Shown piece after piece: positions 8,154-16,530 of a stretch of DNA of 64,000 bases. Every line of letters begins with the position of its first letter. The stretch's first letter is position 1. The position numbers were made by a program, and so were the translations under genes. Origin of the DNA: Candidatus Avelusimicrobium intestinipullorum. GTDB taxonomy: Bacteria > Elusimicrobiota > Elusimicrobia > Elusimicrobiales > Elusimicrobiaceae. The stretch spans positions 434,001 to 498,000 of the forward strand of contig CALUXC010000001.1 in assembly GCA_944324635.1 (NCBI GenBank). The letters run 5' to 3'. The notes under the pieces are model-generated. The model was given only the letters and a program-made list of their open reading frames with translations. It searched no databases and had not been told where the DNA came from.

Positions 8154-9284
8154 ATGCTTTTATCCGTCGTAGCCGTTCTGGTTGTTTTAAGCCCTATCGT
8201 TATCGTACACGAATTTGGGCACTACATTGCCTGCCGCCTGACCGGGATTCGCGTAAACGAATTTTCGTTTGGTTTTGGCAAAATTTTGTGGCACAAAAAA
8301 GTGGGCGATACGGACTACCAAATCCGCGCCATTCCCTTTGGCGGCTTTGTGGAGCCCGCCGGCCCCATGTTCCACCCGCAGGACGCGCCCGAACCGCCCA
8401 AACCGTATGAATTTGCGGCCAAAAAATGGTACGCCAAGTTTTTTATGGTGGTAAACGGGGCGTTGTTTAACTACCTGTTGGCGGCGTTGATTTTTGGCAT
8501 ACTTATCTATATCAAAGGCATGCCGGAAACGGACCCCGTCAAACTGCCTGCCGCCGTGGGCACGGTGGCCAAAGGCTATCCCGCCGAAAAGCTGGACTTA
8601 AAAGAAGGCGACCTTATCCTCCAAATAAACGGGCAGGATATTGCCAACTGGAAAGCCCTCACCCAAGCCATGGCCGAACGCAAAGGGGACCTAACGCTTA
8701 CTTACAAACGGGACGGACAAACGCTCACCGCTACGGCTAAAAGCGCCGATTTTAAGCAAGACGCCCCCACCGTGCTGGGCATTACCGTAAACCCGGTGTA
8801 TAAACCTGTATCGCTTTGGGCGGCCGCCGGATTGGGCTTTTACCAATGCTATTATTGGACGGAATTTTCGCTTTCGTCCCTGGCGCAAAGCTTCACCAAA
8901 AAGAAAGCCCCCGAATTGGCCGGGCCGATTGGAATTGTAAATGTTATTCACCAGTCGGTACACCGCAGCTTGTTTGATTTTGTATTTTTAATTGCCATGT
9001 TATCCTTGGCGGTGGGTATGTTCAACCTGTTCCCCATTCCGATACTGGACGGCGGTTACGCCCTGGTATATCTGTGGGAAGGGCTCACGCATAAGCTCCC
9101 TACCGAAAAAATGCTCAACCGCGCGGCCAACGTGGGCTTATACATACTGCTTTTGTTGGTTGTTTATGCGTCCTATTCGGACATTAAACGCATTTTCTTC
9201 AAACCCAAAGCCGCCGCCGTGGCCACTCAAACCCAGGCGGATAACGGCACCAAATCCGCGGAGGCGGAACATGTACAAGACTAG
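8154..9284 (+). CDS. rseP: Site-2 membrane zinc protease RseP family
   Basis: Intramembrane metalloprotease of the RseP/M50 family that cleaves membrane-bound regulators or signal-peptide remnants. The zinc motif HEFGH lies near residue 20 in the first membrane helix. One PDZ domain follows (about 125-205, with GDLILQINGQDI), and the second zinc and active-site part NLFPIPILDGGYALVY sits near residue 290. The 376-residue length suits the one-PDZ form. An AGGAGA ribosome site precedes the ATG. The 3' end overlaps ispG by 14 bases. Confidence 0.95.
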   Translation: MLLSVVAVLVVLSPIVIVHEFGHYIACRLTGIRVNEFSFGFGKILWHKKVGDTDYQIRAIPFGGFVEPAGPMFHPQDAPEPPKPYEFAAKKWYAKFFMVVNGALFNYLLAALIFGILIYIKGMPETDPVKLPAAVGTVAKGYPAEKLDLKEGDLILQINGQDIANWKALTQAMAERKGDLTLTYKRDGQTLTATAKSADFKQDAPTVLGITVNPVYKPVSLWAAAGLGFYQCYYWTEFSLSSLAQSFTKKKAPELAGPIGIVNVIHQSVHRSLFDFVFLIAMLSLAVGMFNLFPIPILDGGYALVYLWEGLTHKLPTEKMLNRAANVGLYILLLLVVYASYSDIKRIFFKPKAAAVATQTQADNGTKSAEAEHVQD

Positions 9285-10353
9285 AGAAGTAAAAGTAGGC
9301 CCCTATATTTTAGGCTCCGGCCACCCCGTGCGCGTGCAAAGCATGTGCAATACCGACACGCGCGACCCGCTGGCCACCGCCGCGCAAATTAACCTGCTGG
9401 AAGACGCCGGCTGCGAAATCAACCGCGTAGCCGTGCCCGACATGCAGGCCGCGCAGGCTATTGGCGAAATCAAAAAACGCATTCATTCCCCCCTGGTGGC
9501 GGATATTCACTTTGATTACAAACTGGCCCTGGAAGCTATCAAGCAAGGGGTGGACAAAGTGCGCATCAACCCCGGCAACATCGGCGCGGTGGAAAACACC
9601 AAAGAAGTGGTCAAAGCCGCCAAAGACGCCGGCGTAGCCATTCGCATCGGGGTCAACGCGGGAAGCGTAAAATACTTAAAAAGCGTACAAGGGAAAATGG
9701 ATTTATCCGACGATAAATGGGCCGAAGTAATGGTAAACGAAGCCTTGGAACAAGCCAACATTTTGGAACAATTAAATTTCAAAGATGTGGTGGTATCGCT
9801 CAAGTCGGACAATTTCAAACGCACCGTGCTTGCCAATGAACTTTTTGCCAAACAAAGCGATATCCCCCTGCACATCGGCCTTACCGAAGCGGGCAGCTTT
9901 TTAAGCGGCACCGTCAAAAGTGCGGTGGCGCTGGGAACGCTGTTGCAAAAGGGTATCGGCGCCACGATACGCGTATCGCTGACCGAGGACCCGCGCATGC
10001 AAGTGCGCACCGCGTATGAAATTTTGAAAGCGCTCGGCCTGCGTGAATACGGCCCCAACTTGATTTCCTGCCCTACTTGCGGACGCACCCAGGTGGACGT
10101 GACGGGCACCGTACACGCGCTGGAAGAAAAAATTTATTCCGACAAAGCCCTCCTCCAAAAAGCCACCGGTCTTAAAATTGCCGTGATGGGTTGTATCGTA
10201 AACGGCCCGGGCGAAGCGCGCGACGCCGATTTTGGCATCGCGGGCGGCAAAGGCGAAGGCTTATATTTTGAACACGGGCAAACCATGTTCAAACTGCCCC
10301 AGGAAAAATGGGTAGATTTTTTAATTCAAAAAATTAACGACTGGAAAAAATAA
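9271..10353 (+). CDS. ispG: 4-hydroxy-3-methylbut-2-enyl diphosphate synthase
   Basis: Iron-sulfur enzyme of the MEP pathway that converts MEcPP to HMBPP using reduced ferredoxin or flavodoxin. The N-terminal TIM barrel begins with VQSMCNTDTRD and contains DIHFDYKLAL and RINPGNIG. The 4Fe-4S ligands are in SCPTCGRTQVD (about residues 263-273) and MGCIVNGPGEA (about 304-314). At 360 residues it is the short bacterial form. A GGAGGCGG ribosome site within the end of rseP fixes the start; the open frame runs further upstream only as an overlap with rseP. Confidence 0.96.
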   Translation: MYKTREVKVGPYILGSGHPVRVQSMCNTDTRDPLATAAQINLLEDAGCEINRVAVPDMQAAQAIGEIKKRIHSPLVADIHFDYKLALEAIKQGVDKVRINPGNIGAVENTKEVVKAAKDAGVAIRIGVNAGSVKYLKSVQGKMDLSDDKWAEVMVNEALEQANILEQLNFKDVVVSLKSDNFKRTVLANELFAKQSDIPLHIGLTEAGSFLSGTVKSAVALGTLLQKGIGATIRVSLTEDPRMQVRTAYEILKALGLREYGPNLISCPTCGRTQVDVTGTVHALEEKIYSDKALLQKATGLKIAVMGCIVNGPGEARDADFGIAGGKGEGLYFEHGQTMFKLPQEKWVDFLIQKINDWKK

Positions 10354-10370
10354 AAAGGAAAACACGAAAA

Positions 10371-12095
10371 ATGAAACTCTCTAACTATTACATTCCCACC
10401 TTAAAAGAAGCTCCCAAAGATGCCGACACGCTTTCGGCCAAATTGATGATTCGCGCCGGGCTTATCCGCAAAGTGGCCAGCGGCCTCTACGAATGGCTGC
10501 CGCTGGGATTGCGGGTACTTAAAAAAGTGGAAAACATCGTGCGCGAAGAAATGGACCGCGCCGGTGCGTGCGAAGTGTGGCTGCCGTTGGTGCAGCCCAA
10601 AGAACTGTGGGAAGAAAGCGGCCGCTGGACGTATTACGGCAAAGAGCTGCTGCGCTTTGCCGACCGCAAAGAAGCCGAATTCTGCTTTGCTCCTACCGCC
10701 GAAGAAGTGATGACCGACCTCGTCAAAAAAGACACCACTTCCTACAAACAGCTGCCGTTCTGCCTCTATCAGTTCGGCACGAAATTCCGCGATGAAATCC
10801 GCCCCCGCTTTGGCGTTATGCGCGCGCGCGAATTCTATATGAAAGACGCCTATTCTTTCGCCGCCAACGACGCCGACGCCAACGACTGGTACCAAAAAAT
10901 GTACGATGCTTACCAGCGCATTTTCAAACGCTGCGGCTTCCAGTTCAAAGCCGTAGAAGCCGACACCGGTTCCATCGGCGGGAACTTTTCGCACGAGTTT
11001 ATGGTGCTGGCCTCCACCGGGGAAGACGCCATTGCAGACTGCACTTCCTGCGGATATGCCGCCAACACGGAAAAAGCCGAAATCCAGGCGCCCGCCGAAA
11101 TTACGATTAACGAAGCGGACCTGAAACCCATGGAAAAACGCGATACGCCCAAAGCCTACACCATTGAAGACGTGGCCGCCATGCTCAACGTGCCCACCTC
11201 TCAGCTGATTAAACTGTTGGTTTTCACCGCCGACGGAAAACCCGTAGTGGCTTTGGTACGCGGGGACCATGAACTTAACGAATTCAAATTCAAAGCGTTG
11301 CTCAAATGCAACGAGCTGGAAAAAGCGTCCGAAGAAGTGTACACCCAAGTGACGGGCTCCTTTGTGGGCTTTGCGGGTGCGCAGGGATTGAAAGAAAAAA
11401 ATCCGTCCGTCATGATTTACGCCGATAACTACGTTAAGAACATCGTCAACGGCGTGTCCGGCGGAAACGAAAAAGACGTGCACACCATCAACGTTACCCC
11501 CCGCCGCGATATTAAGGTGGACGTTTATGCCGACTTGAAAATGGCCTCCGCCGGCGATAAATGCGCCCGCTGCGGTAAGGAATTCACCTTCACCCGCGGC
11601 ATTGAAGCGGGGCACGTGTTCAAACTGGGCACCAAATACTCTGCCGCCATGGGGGCCAACTTCCTGGACGAAAATCAAACCTCCAAGCCTATGATTATGG
11701 GTTGCTACGGCATTGGCATCAGCCGCGTGGTGGCCGCCGCTATTGAGCAGTCCCATGACGACAACGGTATCATTTGGCCCGCTCCATTGGCTCCGTTTGA
11801 CGTGGCTTTGGTGGCCATTGATTACGCGTCTAACCCCGAAGTCAAAAAACATGCGGACGAAATCACCGCCCGCCTGGAAGAAGCTGGTCTTTCCGTCTTG
11901 CTGGACGACCGCGACGAACGCGCCGGCATTAAGTTCAAAGACATGGACCTCATCGGCCTGCCGCACCGCTTGGTAGTCAGCAGCCGCACGGTAAAAGACG
12001 GTCAGTGCGAATACAAAAAACGCACCGATAAAGAAGCCGTCCGCTGGAATTTGGACGAAGCGGTTGAAAAATTGCTGCAAGCCGCCGGCAAATAA
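10371..12095 (+). CDS. proS: Prolyl-tRNA synthetase
   Basis: Charges tRNA-Pro. This is the bacterial form with an inserted YbaK-like editing domain (about residues 225-405) that clears mischarged alanine. The class II motif 2 region reads FRDEIRPRFGVMRAREF (about 136-152), motif 3 contains GCYGIGISR (about 444-452), and the C-terminal anticodon-binding domain follows to residue 574. The length is typical. It closes the envelope-lipid block and is followed by a strong terminator. Confidence 0.97.
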   Translation: MKLSNYYIPTLKEAPKDADTLSAKLMIRAGLIRKVASGLYEWLPLGLRVLKKVENIVREEMDRAGACEVWLPLVQPKELWEESGRWTYYGKELLRFADRKEAEFCFAPTAEEVMTDLVKKDTTSYKQLPFCLYQFGTKFRDEIRPRFGVMRAREFYMKDAYSFAANDADANDWYQKMYDAYQRIFKRCGFQFKAVEADTGSIGGNFSHEFMVLASTGEDAIADCTSCGYAANTEKAEIQAPAEITINEADLKPMEKRDTPKAYTIEDVAAMLNVPTSQLIKLLVFTADGKPVVALVRGDHELNEFKFKALLKCNELEKASEEVYTQVTGSFVGFAGAQGLKEKNPSVMIYADNYVKNIVNGVSGGNEKDVHTINVTPRRDIKVDVYADLKMASAGDKCARCGKEFTFTRGIEAGHVFKLGTKYSAAMGANFLDENQTSKPMIMGCYGIGISRVVAAAIEQSHDDNGIIWPAPLAPFDVALVAIDYASNPEVKKHADEITARLEEAGLSVLLDDRDERAGIKFKDMDLIGLPHRLVVSSRTVKDGQCEYKKRTDKEAVRWNLDEAVEKLLQAAGK

Positions 12096-12114
12096 ATTCC
12101 ACTATACCCCTAAA

Positions 12115-12144
12115 AACACCCCGGAACAAACCGGGGTGTTTTTT
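12115..12144 (+). terminator. Intrinsic terminator after proS
   Basis: A 10-bp GC-rich stem (AACACCCCGG with its complement) and a 6-base loop are followed by a T run. Confidence 0.9.
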
Positions 12145-12183
12145 GTCCACTGCCCTCCAGACCCAGGAAGAAACAAAAATTTT

Positions 12184-12212
12184 TTGGGTTTTCCCGCCTA
12201 AAGAAGTACAAT
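12184..12212 (+). promoter_or_regulatory. Promoter of the thioesterase gene, leaderless arrangement
   Basis: TACAAT at 12207-12212 ends six bases before the ATG, with TTGGGT at 12184-12189 at spacing 17. No ribosome site fits in the gap. Confidence 0.6.
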
Positions 12213-12218
12213 ACAAGT

Positions 12219-12947
12219 ATGCTAGAACAACTTTTTCACGTCCGTTTTGACGAGCTGGACGCTAAAGCCGAAATTCCGCCCGTCACTTTCTTAAAATACT
12301 TCCAGCAGGCCGCCGCCATGGACAGCGCCCAGCTGGGCTTTGGTTGGAAAGATTTAATCAAAGACGACCTGGCTTGGATTTTAACCCATATGCAAGCCCG
12401 TGCCCTGCAAACGGCCATTCCTTTGCAAAACGTTACGGTAAAAACTTGGCACGCCTATTCGGACCGCCTGCTAAGCCGCAGGCAATTCACCATCTACGGC
12501 CAAGACGGCACCCCCCTTTTTGAAGGGTCTTCCTGGTGGGCTATTATGAATGTAGTAAAACGCCGCCTCACCCGCACGCCGCAGCGCTTGCTAGAGGAAA
12601 ACCTCTCCCAGCCGGACGAATTGGAACCCGAAGAAAACTTTAAGGCGCCGCTGCCCGCGCAAGAACCTTCCCGCACGATTAAAATTTTTACCCGCGAAGA
12701 AGACCTGGACCTAAATGCCCATATCAACAACACCCACTATCCCGCCTGGGCCATTCAAAGCGTACCGGCAGAATGCCGCGAAGGCAAACGATTGGACCGG
12801 TTGTTAATCTCGTTCAAAAACGAATGCCGCGCCGGAGAAGAGCTGACGGTAGGGCTCTATCCCTGCGGGGAAAATGCCTTCTGGCACACGCTTATCCGCC
12901 AAAGCGACGGCAAAGAAGCGGCACGCGTCTACACCCGCTGGATTTAA
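12219..12947 (+). CDS. Acyl-ACP thioesterase (FatA/FatB family)
   Basis: Releases free fatty acids from acyl carrier protein. The 242 residues form two hotdog domains. The N-terminal half contains LAWILTHMQ (about residues 50-58) and the WHAYSDRLLSRRQF strand. The C-terminal half carries the family active-site region DLNAHINNTHYPAW (about 165-178), with the Asn and His that define the plant and bacterial thioesterase family. It stands alone between a terminator and a convergent outer-membrane protein gene. Its role in fatty-acid release or lipid remodelling here is inferred. Confidence 0.9.
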   Translation: MLEQLFHVRFDELDAKAEIPPVTFLKYFQQAAAMDSAQLGFGWKDLIKDDLAWILTHMQARALQTAIPLQNVTVKTWHAYSDRLLSRRQFTIYGQDGTPLFEGSSWWAIMNVVKRRLTRTPQRLLEENLSQPDELEPEENFKAPLPAQEPSRTIKIFTREEDLDLNAHINNTHYPAWAIQSVPAECREGKRLDRLLISFKNECRAGEELTVGLYPCGENAFWHTLIRQSDGKEAARVYTRWI

Positions 12948-12967
12948 CAAATCCGATAGTTATAAAA

Positions 12968-12994
12968 AAAGGAGGCCCGCAAGGCCTCCTTTTC
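12968..12994. terminator. Bidirectional terminator
   Basis: AAAGGAGGCC and GGCCTCCTTT form a 10-bp stem with a 5-base loop and A/T runs on both sides. It serves the thioesterase (+) and the outer-membrane protein (-). Confidence 0.85.
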
Positions 12995-13012
12995 GTTTGT
13001 ATAGCCAAACGT

Positions 13013-13885
13013 CTAGAACCGCATACCTACACGCAAGAATGCGGAATGGTACTGCAGGTCTTTATCGCGACCGTAGGAGGACAAATCCTTATCGCTGATA
13101 AAAGCATACGTATAGCGGTATTCCAACCCGGCAAATACACGGGCGGTAATATCATATTGCAAGCCCAAGCCGGCATAAAACCCGGTGCCCCATTTATCGT
13201 TGCTGGAGCGGAGGGAATCCGAATTCGTCTTCATGCTGGCGTTCATCATACCCCAACCCATGGGAATATATACGCGCCAATTATTCCACGCGTTGAGCGT
13301 ATATTTGCCGCCTAACGAAATGGCATGCAGGTAGATATCATCATAATTGCGAGTTTCGCCGTCGCGGGTATAGGTTTTGCTGCTGGGGTGCAGGGCCATA
13401 TAATCCACCCCCAACGCAAAATTGGGCGACAGGTGCCACAACATATTCACGTTGCCCGCCATACCGTTGGAGGCGTAGCGATCGGAACGGGAATCTTTGT
13501 TATAGCTGTAGGTTTGGCCAACCGCTACGGAAACTTCCATGCGGTTTTCGTTCGTCACAGCGGCTTTGCTGGGCGTAAAGCTTTCATATACGGCGCCGTC
13601 CGTCGTCGTTTGCCCTTGAGCGTTGGTGTAGCTTTGTTCCACAACCACGGAATCGGTGGTGCCTTTTTTGTTGCGTACGGACGAGTCGTAAATGCTGGTA
13701 GTGGTGGTGGTTTTATTCACTTTCAGCTGAGGTTCCCCTTTTTTCAAAGTAGCCTCATTGGCCGCTTGGGTGGCCGCGGCACCCGCTTTTTGCTGGTAGG
13801 CGGCCGAGTTCATATTGCCTTTTTGGGCAAATGCGGCGTTAGCGGCAAAAAACGCGCTAAGCGCAAATACTAGTGTTTTTTTCAT
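13013..13885 (-). CDS. Outer-membrane beta-barrel protein
   Basis: A 290-residue exported protein with a signal peptide ending around AFA-Q (residue 20). Residues about 25-105 are polar and rich in Thr, Ser and Ala. From about residue 110 on, alternating hydrophobic strands and short turns fit an eight-stranded porin-like or OmpA-like barrel, and the chain ends in MRF with the C-terminal Phe typical of barrel proteins. An AAGGGGA ribosome site precedes the ATG. The specific family is not recognised; function as a structural or adhesion barrel is inferred. Confidence 0.8.
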   Translation of the reverse strand: MKKTLVFALSAFFAANAAFAQKGNMNSAAYQQKAGAAATQAANEATLKKGEPQLKVNKTTTTTSIYDSSVRNKKGTTDSVVVEQSYTNAQGQTTTDGAVYESFTPSKAAVTNENRMEVSVAVGQTYSYNKDSRSDRYASNGMAGNVNMLWHLSPNFALGVDYMALHPSSKTYTRDGETRNYDDIYLHAISLGGKYTLNAWNNWRVYIPMGWGMMNASMKTNSDSLRSSNDKWGTGFYAGLGLQYDITARVFAGLEYRYTYAFISDKDLSSYGRDKDLQYHSAFLRVGMRF

Positions 13886-13981
13886 TTCATTCCCCTTATC
13901 TTGGTATAACCCATCTCAACAGCCACAGGTTACCTAACCATTTTAGATGAGGGAATTTCCGCGCACAAGGGCAAAAAAGGA

Positions 13982-14521
13982 TTAGTTTTCCGCCCGCTTT
14001 GGGGTAGTGCCTGCCAGCGGTTTCTGACGCAAGTTCCCGTTATACGGCTCACTGCGAAAGTACCCTGCAAACTGGTAGCCGCGCCGGCGGTAATAGGCGT
14101 TTATTTTGCGAGCACCCGTTTTGCAGTCCAGCCGCAAAAAGCGTTTGCCATCGCGCAAGGCCTTTTCTTCCAGCAGAACTAGCAGGCGCCCGCCCGCACC
14201 GGGATATTGAGGCAAAGAAGCCAGGTTGTGCACGTAATAGGCCGGGGCGGAATCTTTTCCTTTCCAGCGCTCGTCTTGCTCCAGCACCACCGCACAGGCG
14301 AGCACGGCCTTACCATCCATTAACAGCCACAGCTGCCCCTGCCCGGCGGCGCGTTCAAAATAATCTTGATTAAAAACCCCCAAATAATGCGCCCGCGGCC
14401 ACTGTTCTATGCCATGTTGTTCCATCCAGGAAATCCGCCGCTCTATCAGCGCAAAAGCCAGTCCCCCCTGTCCGGGGCTGGCCTGATGAAGAAAAGTGTT
14501 TTGTAAGCAAATTTGCGGCAT
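13982..14521 (-). CDS. GNAT-family N-acetyltransferase
   Basis: A 179-residue acetyltransferase-like protein. The central strands VLACAVVLEQDE and YYVHNLASLPQYPGAG lead into GGRLLVLLEEKALRDGKRFLRLD, which matches the acetyl-CoA binding loop and following helix, and NAYYRRRGYQFAG is the usual late element. The acetyl-CoA loop is irregular (GAGGRLL). Substrate unknown. It is divergent from tetR, and its promoter overlaps the tetR promoter region, so the regulator could affect both. Confidence 0.78.
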   Translation of the reverse strand: MPQICLQNTFLHQASPGQGGLAFALIERRISWMEQHGIEQWPRAHYLGVFNQDYFERAAGQGQLWLLMDGKAVLACAVVLEQDERWKGKDSAPAYYVHNLASLPQYPGAGGRLLVLLEEKALRDGKRFLRLDCKTGARKINAYYRRRGYQFAGYFRSEPYNGNLRQKPLAGTTPKRAEN

Positions 14522-14527
14522 AATGTT

Positions 14528-14533
14528 ATTATA
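14528..14533 (-). promoter_or_regulatory. -10 box of the acetyltransferase gene, leaderless arrangement
   Basis: On the minus strand a perfect TATAAT ends six bases before the ATG at 14521. It lies about 50 bases from the TetR palindrome. Confidence 0.6.
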
Positions 14534-14552
14534 TCTTTTTCCTCATGCGGGG

Positions 14553-14581
14553 TTGACAAAATGCTATTTTACAAATACAAT
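14553..14581 (+). promoter_or_regulatory. Promoter of tetR-SMR operon
   Basis: TTGACA at 14553-14558 and TACAAT at 14576-14581 with 17-base spacing form a near-consensus promoter. The predicted start falls inside the adjoining palindrome. Confidence 0.85.
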
Positions 14582-14600
14582 ATGACTGACAGTCAGTCAT
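14582..14600. promoter_or_regulatory. TetR-family operator
   Basis: ATGACTGAC-A-GTCAGTCAT is a perfect 9-1-9 palindrome directly after the -10 box. A repressor bound here would block initiation of its own operon. TGACTGA half-sites are common for TetR-family regulators of drug exporters. Confidence 0.85.
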
Positions 14601-14626
14601 TTTATCCTTTTTAGCCAAGAGGTTCA

Positions 14627-15190
14627 ATGGATACTAAAACGAAGTTGGTTTCCGCCGCCATGGCGGTATTTAAGAAAAAAGGTTTAGAGCAAACCAAGGT
14701 TTCCGACATCGTAAAACAAGCCGGCCTGGCACAGGGTACTTTTTACCTGTACTTTCCTTCCAAGCTGGCCGTTATGCCCGCTATCGCCCAGTGCATGGTG
14801 GCCAAAATGGAAGCAAAGCTTAAAGCAACGGTAAATCCCCACGACCCGTTGCCCAAGCAGTTGGCCCAAATAGTGGAAAGCATATTTGAAACGGTGGAAA
14901 AACACCGCGACGTGCTGGCTTTCCTATATACGGGGCTGACGCAAAGCGCCGATATTAGCAAATGGGAAAGTTTGTATGCGCCCATTTATCAATGGCTTAT
15001 GGATTTTCTCACGCAAAACCGCTCTCAGTTGCGCGAGGGAATAAACGCGCCCTGTACGGCGCGCGTAATGATAGGTTGTATAGAAGAAGCGGCCGAACAG
15101 GTGTTTCTCTTTAGTCAACGAGATCCGCAAGACGCCGCTCGCCAACAAGAGGAAACCGTTTTATTCATTGAACACGCGCTGGGGGTCTGA
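14627..15190 (+). CDS. TetR-family transcriptional repressor
   Basis: A 187-residue regulator with the standard N-terminal helix-turn-helix: VKQAGLAQGTFYLYFPSK at about residues 28-45. The C-terminal helical part (about 60-187) is the ligand-binding and dimer domain and is not diagnostic. It is the first gene before two SMR exporters and sits behind a perfect palindrome at its own promoter, so it most likely represses itself and the pumps until a ligand binds. An AAGAGG ribosome site precedes the ATG. Confidence 0.92.
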   Translation: MDTKTKLVSAAMAVFKKKGLEQTKVSDIVKQAGLAQGTFYLYFPSKLAVMPAIAQCMVAKMEAKLKATVNPHDPLPKQLAQIVESIFETVEKHRDVLAFLYTGLTQSADISKWESLYAPIYQWLMDFLTQNRSQLREGINAPCTARVMIGCIEEAAEQVFLFSQRDPQDAARQQEETVLFIEHALGV

Positions 15191-15213
15191 TGACAGGCTG
15201 ACAGAGGTGTTTT

Positions 15214-15558
15214 ATGAAGCAGTTAAATCCTTGGATATTTGTTGCCCTTACCTGCCTGTTTGAATTGATTTGGGTGTACGGATTCAATACGGCAAGCAAA
15301 GGGTGGCATTGGGGATTGGTAGTTGGTGTGATAGTGCTGGATTTTTACTTTCTTACCAAAGCGTGCCAATCTCTGCCCACCGGCACGGTATATGCCGTTT
15401 TCGCCGCGGCGGGCTCGGCAGGGACGGTGCTTATGGACCGATTCCTGTTTAACGAACCGGTATCAGCGGGGCAGCTGATATGCATTGCCATACTGATAGG
15501 CGGGGTCGTTCTGTTAAAATTGTCAGACGCAAAACAACCGTCGGGAGGTGCCTTATGA
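15214..15558 (+). CDS. Small multidrug resistance transporter, subunit 1
   Basis: A 114-residue SMR-family inner-membrane protein with four helices. The essential membrane-embedded glutamate is in FELIWVYGF (Glu about residue 17) in helix 1. Loop and helix 3 motifs GTVYAVFAAAGSAGTVLMD match the family. The two SMR genes overlap by ATGA, which suits an obligate heterodimeric pair of the EbrAB or YkkCD type. Whether the substrate is a quaternary cation or a guanidinium compound cannot be told. Confidence 0.9.
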   Translation: MKQLNPWIFVALTCLFELIWVYGFNTASKGWHWGLVVGVIVLDFYFLTKACQSLPTGTVYAVFAAAGSAGTVLMDRFLFNEPVSAGQLICIAILIGGVVLLKLSDAKQPSGGAL

Positions 15559-15869
15559 GTTGGCTGTGGGTACTGGCGGCGGCCGCGGCCGAAGTGTGCG
15601 GCGCGGTAGGGCTGAAAAAATTCAGCGCTTGCCCGACAGGGCGCCATTTGGCTCTGTTTGTGGGCGGATTCACACTCTCGTTTGTTCTGCTGTACGCATC
15701 GTTTCAGTATTTGGCCGTCAGTGCGGCCTACGCGGTGTGGATTGGCTTGGGAACGGGCGGGACAGTCCTGGTGAACATGGTGTTTTTTCACGAAGGGCGC
15801 AATGCAGGACGCCTAAGCGCCATGGCCTTGATAGTCATCGGGGCGGCAGGCGTAAAATGGCTGTCCTAA
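15555..15869 (+). CDS. Small multidrug resistance transporter, subunit 2
   Basis: A 104-residue SMR protein with four helices and the glutamate in AAAEVCGAVGLKKF (about residue 13). SAAYAVWIGLGTGGTVLVN matches the helix 3 signature. It is translationally coupled to the first SMR gene and likely forms the oppositely oriented partner. The earlier in-frame ATG upstream would extend into the first subunit and is not needed. Confidence 0.9.
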   Translation: MSWLWVLAAAAAEVCGAVGLKKFSACPTGRHLALFVGGFTLSFVLLYASFQYLAVSAAYAVWIGLGTGGTVLVNMVFFHEGRNAGRLSAMALIVIGAAGVKWLS

Positions 15870-15928
15870 CGGCACCTAACCAAACGTCCCGGCCATGCCT
15901 AGGCGTTTCGTTAAGGCCGTTTGCGGGG

Positions 15929-15958
15929 TTGACAAGGGTCCCCCGGGAATGTTATCAT
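15929..15958 (+). promoter_or_regulatory. Promoter of rimP-nusA-infB
   Basis: A perfect TTGACA at 15929-15934 and TATCAT at 15953-15958, spacing 18. It predicts a leader of about 65 bases that begins just before a strong hairpin. Confidence 0.75.
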
Positions 15959-15970
15959 AAGAGTGTTCTA

Positions 15971-16002
15971 GAAAGAGCGACTTGGCAACAAGTCGCTCTT
16001 TC
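15971..16002 (+). promoter_or_regulatory. Leader hairpin upstream of rimP
   Basis: A perfect 13-bp stem (GAAAGAGCGACTT with its complement) and a 6-base loop lie at the very 5' end of the predicted rimP-nusA-infB transcript, about 30 bases before rimP. The stem ends in TTTC rather than a long T run, so it could act as a weak attenuator, a stabilising 5' hairpin, or a terminator for read-through from the SMR genes. Confidence 0.6.
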
Positions 16003-16030
16003 CATAAATAAGGCACTATAAGGAGCAGCC

Positions 16031-16489
16031 ATGAGAGATCCCAAAACCATAGAAGAAACCGTGGCCAAGGCCCTGGAAAGCCAAGACGTTGAATTGGTGG
16101 ACTTGGTTATCCAGCATCAAGGAAAAAAGAAACTTTTACAGTTTTTTGTAGATAAAGTCGGCGGCGTTACGCTGGACGACTGCGGCGAACTGACCGATAA
16201 GATTGACTCCATTTTGGAAATGGAAAATTTAATTGACGGCGCCTATATTCTGGAGGTTTCCTCCCCCGGCGTGCAGCGCGTGCTTAAAAAGCCGGCTCAT
16301 TTTAAGCGCTTTGTCGGGCAACGCGCCAAAATTGTGCTTAAAGTGCCGCTGGAAGGGCGCGGCTCTTTTACCGGCGTCATCGCTTCTGCCGAAGACGACG
16401 CTTTCGTACTGGACGACGGAACCAACCAATTTCGCTTTTCATACGACAACATCAAGAAGGCCAACCTGGACCCCGTTCTTGAATTTTAA
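16031..16489 (+). CDS. rimP: Ribosome maturation factor RimP
   Basis: Assists 30S subunit assembly. The 152 residues match the family: N-terminal VELVDLVIQHQGKKKLLQFFVDK, the central ISS-like SPGVQRVLKKPAHFKRFVGQ (about residues 77-96) and a small C-terminal SH3-like barrel. A TAAGGAG ribosome site precedes the ATG. First gene of the conserved rimP-nusA-infB operon. Confidence 0.95.
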   Translation: MRDPKTIEETVAKALESQDVELVDLVIQHQGKKKLLQFFVDKVGGVTLDDCGELTDKIDSILEMENLIDGAYILEVSSPGVQRVLKKPAHFKRFVGQRAKIVLKVPLEGRGSFTGVIASAEDDAFVLDDGTNQFRFSYDNIKKANLDPVLEF

Positions 16490-16530
16490 CCCCGCTCCGG
16501 TACGCCGGGCGCTATAAGGAGAATAACAAA

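Noticed and set aside
10401..12080. A 559-codon open frame antisense to proS
   Set aside because: It mirrors the codon pattern of proS in the opposite frame, has no ribosome site or domain, and its His/Phe/Gly-rich translation is typical of shadow frames in this base composition.
12773..13315. A 180-codon plus-strand frame over the thioesterase end and the outer-membrane gene
   Set aside because: It spans the bidirectional terminator and is antisense to an intact signal-peptide-bearing barrel protein.
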